From positions 1 through 43,588 of the forward strand of contig CAAFVW010000172.1 in the NCBI GenBank assembly GCA_900766575.1: a stretch of 43,588 nucleotides of DNA, written 5' to 3'. Positions 41,750-43,588 of the stretch are shown here, in pieces. The notes under the pieces are model-generated. The model did not search any database, was not told where the DNA came from, and saw only the letters and a list, made by a program, of their open reading frames with translations. Made by a program: the position numbers and the translations under genes. This stretch comes from Lachnospiraceae bacterium (GTDB lineage: Bacteria; Bacillota; Clostridia; Lachnospirales; Lachnospiraceae). The first letter of the stretch is position 1. Every line of letters starts with the position of its first letter.

Positions 41750-41953
41750 ATGGGAGATTCCGCAGAAAAACAGAAGCGCCCCAGCTTCTTCAAAGGCGCA
41801 AAAGCTGAATTTAAGAAAATTTCATGGCCGGACAGACAATCAACGTTGAAGCAATCCGTAGCGGTTGTTGCAATTTCTGTTGTAGTGGGTGTGATTATTG
41901 CAGTTCTGGATTATTTTATCCAGTACGGCGTAAACTTCTTAACATCATTATAG
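41750..41953 (+). CDS. secE: SecE preprotein translocase subunit
   Basis: 67 residues: a cytoplasmic amphipathic helix (FFKGAKAEFKKISWPDRQ) with the conserved lysine/tryptophan-proline signature and one membrane helix (VAVVAISVVVGVIIAVLDYFI). SecE clamps SecY in the Sec translocon. Single-span form as in most Gram-positive bacteria. GGGAGG precedes the ATG; nusG follows after 15 bp. Confidence 0.96.
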   Translation: MGDSAEKQKRPSFFKGAKAEFKKISWPDRQSTLKQSVAVVAISVVVGVIIAVLDYFIQYGVNFLTSL

Positions 41954-41968
41954 AGCGAGGGTGATTGT

Positions 41969-42487
41969 ATGGCAGAGGCAAAATGGTATGTAGTCCATAC
42001 CTATTCAGGATATGAGAACAAGGTCAAAGCCAATATCGAGAAGACCATAGAGAACAACAAGGGCCTGGCAGAACAGATTCTTGAAGTAAGAGTTCCCATG
42101 GAGGATGTCGTGGAATTAAAAGACGGCGCCCGCAAGACGGTCTCCAAAAAGATGTTCCCCGGTTATGTGCTTCTCAATATGGAGATGAACGATGATACCT
42201 GGTATGTCGTTCGCAATACCCGTGGTGTGACTGGTTTCGTAGGTCCCGGAAGTAAACCTGTACCTCTTACAGAAGCTGAGATGAAGCCTTTGGGCATTAA
42301 GACCGAGAACGTATCAATCGACTTTGGCGAGGGCGACAGCATTGCTGTTGTGGCCGGAGTATGGAAAGATACTGTCGGCGTGGTGCAGAAACTGGACTAT
42401 GGCAAACAGACAGCTACGATCAATGTAGAAATGTTTGGAAGAGAGACCCCTGTGGAAATCAGCTTTGCAGAGGTCAGAAAGCTTTAA
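41969..42487 (+). CDS. nusG: Transcription termination/antitermination factor NusG
   Basis: 172 residues. The N-terminal NGN domain begins AKWYVVHTYSGYENKVKANIE and includes KMFPGYVLLNMEMNDDTWYVVRNTRGVTGFVG in pieces. The C-terminal KOW domain starts at GDSIAVVAGVWKDTVGVV and ends VEISFAEVRKL. It binds RNA polymerase and couples it to ribosomes or Rho. Standard length and position between secE and rplK. Confidence 0.97.
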   Translation: MAEAKWYVVHTYSGYENKVKANIEKTIENNKGLAEQILEVRVPMEDVVELKDGARKTVSKKMFPGYVLLNMEMNDDTWYVVRNTRGVTGFVGPGSKPVPLTEAEMKPLGIKTENVSIDFGEGDSIAVVAGVWKDTVGVVQKLDYGKQTATINVEMFGRETPVEISFAEVRKL

Positions 42488-42550
42488 AAAAGCTTACAGA
42501 AATATTTTTTGATATTTTTCTTCTGAGAAATCGGGAGATAAAATATAAAA

Positions 42551-42619
42551 CTCCCAAATCCCTGTGGTTTGAGAGTGGCAGCACAGTGGGAGCAGGAGGC
42601 ATGTACCAAAGCAGCCTGC
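42551..42619 (+). other. Structured leader upstream of rplK
   Basis: In the 163-bp nusG–rplK gap, CTCCCA (42551–42556) pairs with TGGGAG (42587–42592), CTGTG (42562–42566) with CACAG (42582–42586), and GCAGG (42592–42596) with CCTGC (42615–42619). It is probably a ribosomal-protein leader; I cannot assign it to a known leader class. Confidence 0.5.
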
Positions 42620-42650
42620 GCCGAATTACCACATTATAGGAGGTGCCATA

Positions 42651-43076
42651 ATGGCAAAGAAAGTAGAAGGATATATCAAGTTACAGATTCCTGCCGGCAA
42701 AGCAACACCGGCTCCCCCCGTTGGTCCTGCACTTGGACAGCACGGAGTGAACATCGTTGAATTTACCAAGCAGTTCAACGCAAGAACAGCAGACAAGGGA
42801 GATCTCATCATCCCCGTAGTTATTACTGTATATGCAGACAGAAGCTTTAGTTTCGTTACAAAGACTCCCCCTGCAGCAGTACTGTTAAAGAAAGCCTGCA
42901 ACATCAAGTCCGGTTCCGGCGTTCCCAACAAGACCAAGGTAGCTACCATTTCCAAGGCTAAGCTTCAGGAGATCGCTGAGATGAAGATGCCGGATCTGAA
43001 TGCAGCAAGCCTGGAAGCAGCTATGAGCATGATCGCTGGTACTGCACGCAGCATGGGTATTGTTGTTGAGGAGTAA
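42651..43076 (+). CDS. rplK: 50S ribosomal protein L11
   Basis: 141 residues. Begins MAKKVEGYIKLQIPAGKATPAPPVGPALGQHGVN, with the proline-rich N-terminal domain that contacts factors and thiostrepton-type antibiotics, and a C-terminal rRNA-binding domain (GSGVPNKTKVATISKAKLQEIA, MSMIAGTARSMGI). TAGGAGGTG precedes the ATG. Directly upstream of rplA, as usual. Confidence 0.98.
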   Translation: MAKKVEGYIKLQIPAGKATPAPPVGPALGQHGVNIVEFTKQFNARTADKGDLIIPVVITVYADRSFSFVTKTPPAAVLLKKACNIKSGSGVPNKTKVATISKAKLQEIAEMKMPDLNAASLEAAMSMIAGTARSMGIVVEE

Positions 43077-43093
43077 CTTATAAATATTTGGGA

Positions 43094-43116
43094 GGCAATG
43101 GAAGATTGACATTGCC
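43094..43116 (+). other. Hairpin between rplK and rplA
   Basis: GGCAATG (43094–43100) pairs perfectly with CATTGCC (43110–43116) around a 9-nt loop, just ahead of the AGGAGG of rplA. It could be a regulatory or processing site for L1 synthesis. Confidence 0.45.
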
Positions 43117-43139
43117 GCTGGAACCTAGGAGGTAAAATA

Positions 43140-43588
43140 ATGAAACATGGTAAGAAATATACCGAAGCTGCCAAGCTGGTAGATCGTGCTACATTCTATG
43201 AGCCTGCCGATGCTATCGCTCTGGTAAAGAAAACTGCAACTGCTAAATTCGATGAGACCATCGAAGTTCACATCAGAACCGGTTGTGATGGACGTCACGC
43301 TGAGCAGCAGATCCGTGGCGCAGTTGTACTGCCGAACGGAACTGGTAAGACTGTAAAAGTTCTGGTATTCGCAAAGGGTGACAAGGTAAACGAGGCTGAG
43401 GCTGCAGGCGCTGATTATGTTGGCGGCGAGGAGCTGATCCCGAAGATCCAGAACGAAGGCTGGCTGGATTTCGACGTTGTAGTAGCAACCCCTGATATGA
43501 TGGGTGTTGTAGGTCGTCTGGGTAAGGTTCTCGGACCTAAGGGCTTAATGCCTAACCCTAAGGCTGGTACCGTAACCATGGATGTAAC
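43140..43588 (+). CDS. rplA: 50S ribosomal protein L1, N-terminal part (runs off the window)
   Basis: Starts at ATG 43140 after TAGGAGGTAAAATA and stays open to the last base, giving 149 residues. The start KHGKKYTEAAKLVDRATFYEP, the segment KFDETIEVHIRTGCDGRHAEQQIRG in pieces, and GVVGRLGKVLGPKGLMPNPKAGTVT are L1 hallmarks. L1 forms the mobile L1 stalk and in many bacteria represses its own operon. About 80 residues are missing beyond the window. Confidence 0.97.
   Translation, partial: MKHGKKYTEAAKLVDRATFYEPADAIALVKKTATAKFDETIEVHIRTGCDGRHAEQQIRGAVVLPNGTGKTVKVLVFAKGDKVNEAEAAGADYVGGEELIPKIQNEGWLDFDVVVATPDMMGVVGRLGKVLGPKGLMPNPKAGTVTMDV

Noticed and set aside
1..43588. CRISPR arrays, tRNA or rRNA genes
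   Set aside because: No regularly spaced direct repeats, no cloverleaf with CCA-type ends, and no rRNA-like stretches were seen on reading both strands.

Overview
The window looks like a chromosomal segment of a Gram-positive, spore-former-lineage Clostridia, most likely Lachnospiraceae. This rests on the glgD–spoVG pair, the rpmG–secE–nusG–rplK–rplA block, a clostridial-type Tad pilus locus with an Flp1-like pilin, DUF4214 and InlB-repeat secreted proteins, holin-like peptide toxins, and strong AGGAGG ribosome binding sites throughout. No tRNA, rRNA or CRISPR array was seen.

Layout. 1–700: end of glgD, then spoVG. 700–1850: a leftward tocopherol-cyclase-like gene. 1960–7085: a sugar module with a LacI-type repressor divergent from a xylulokinase, a DUF4867 protein and an L-fucose/L-arabinose-type isomerase; a perfect palindromic operator lies just past the kinase promoter. 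7100–7575: two large hairpin structures with no gene. 7572–9930: a membrane protein, then an insertion sequence whose transposase is cut by an in-frame TAG. 10091–15403: MATE exporter, GH2 glycosidase (overlapping the MATE 3' end), ABC-F ATPase. 15423–17122: a 37-residue membrane peptide gene not previously called, and a c-di-GMP phosphodiesterase with a degenerate GGDEF domain.

17395–30728 is a Tad (type IVc) pilus locus: ATPase, two TadB/C-like membrane proteins, Flp1-like pilin, two pseudopilin-like proteins, a CpaB-like SAF protein, then a 1443-residue secreted InlB-repeat protein and a probable prepilin peptidase. The locus is split by a 3.3-kb island (22280–25608) bounded by 29-bp inverted repeats with two mismatches. 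The island holds an AbrB/MazE-like antitoxin with a decayed PIN toxin, a secreted DUF4214/Cys-rich protein, a small acidic protein, and two tandem type I toxin–antitoxin modules. Each of those modules has a holin-like peptide of about 30 residues facing a convergent antisense RNA, and all four promoters can be read at 17-bp spacing. This island is the most interesting part of the window: the repeats raise the possibility of an invertible or mobile stability island, and in each module the toxin mRNA and antitoxin RNA begin with the same short sequence.

30816–43588 is mostly core: an amino-acid ABC importer, a GT2 glycosyltransferase, hisC, a small membrane protein, a methyltransferase, hslO, nadE, a small HTH regulator, an orphan FliD-like protein on the minus strand, and the start of the ribosomal protein/secE/nusG cluster, where rplA runs off the end. 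All functions are read from sequence and family knowledge only; no searches were run.
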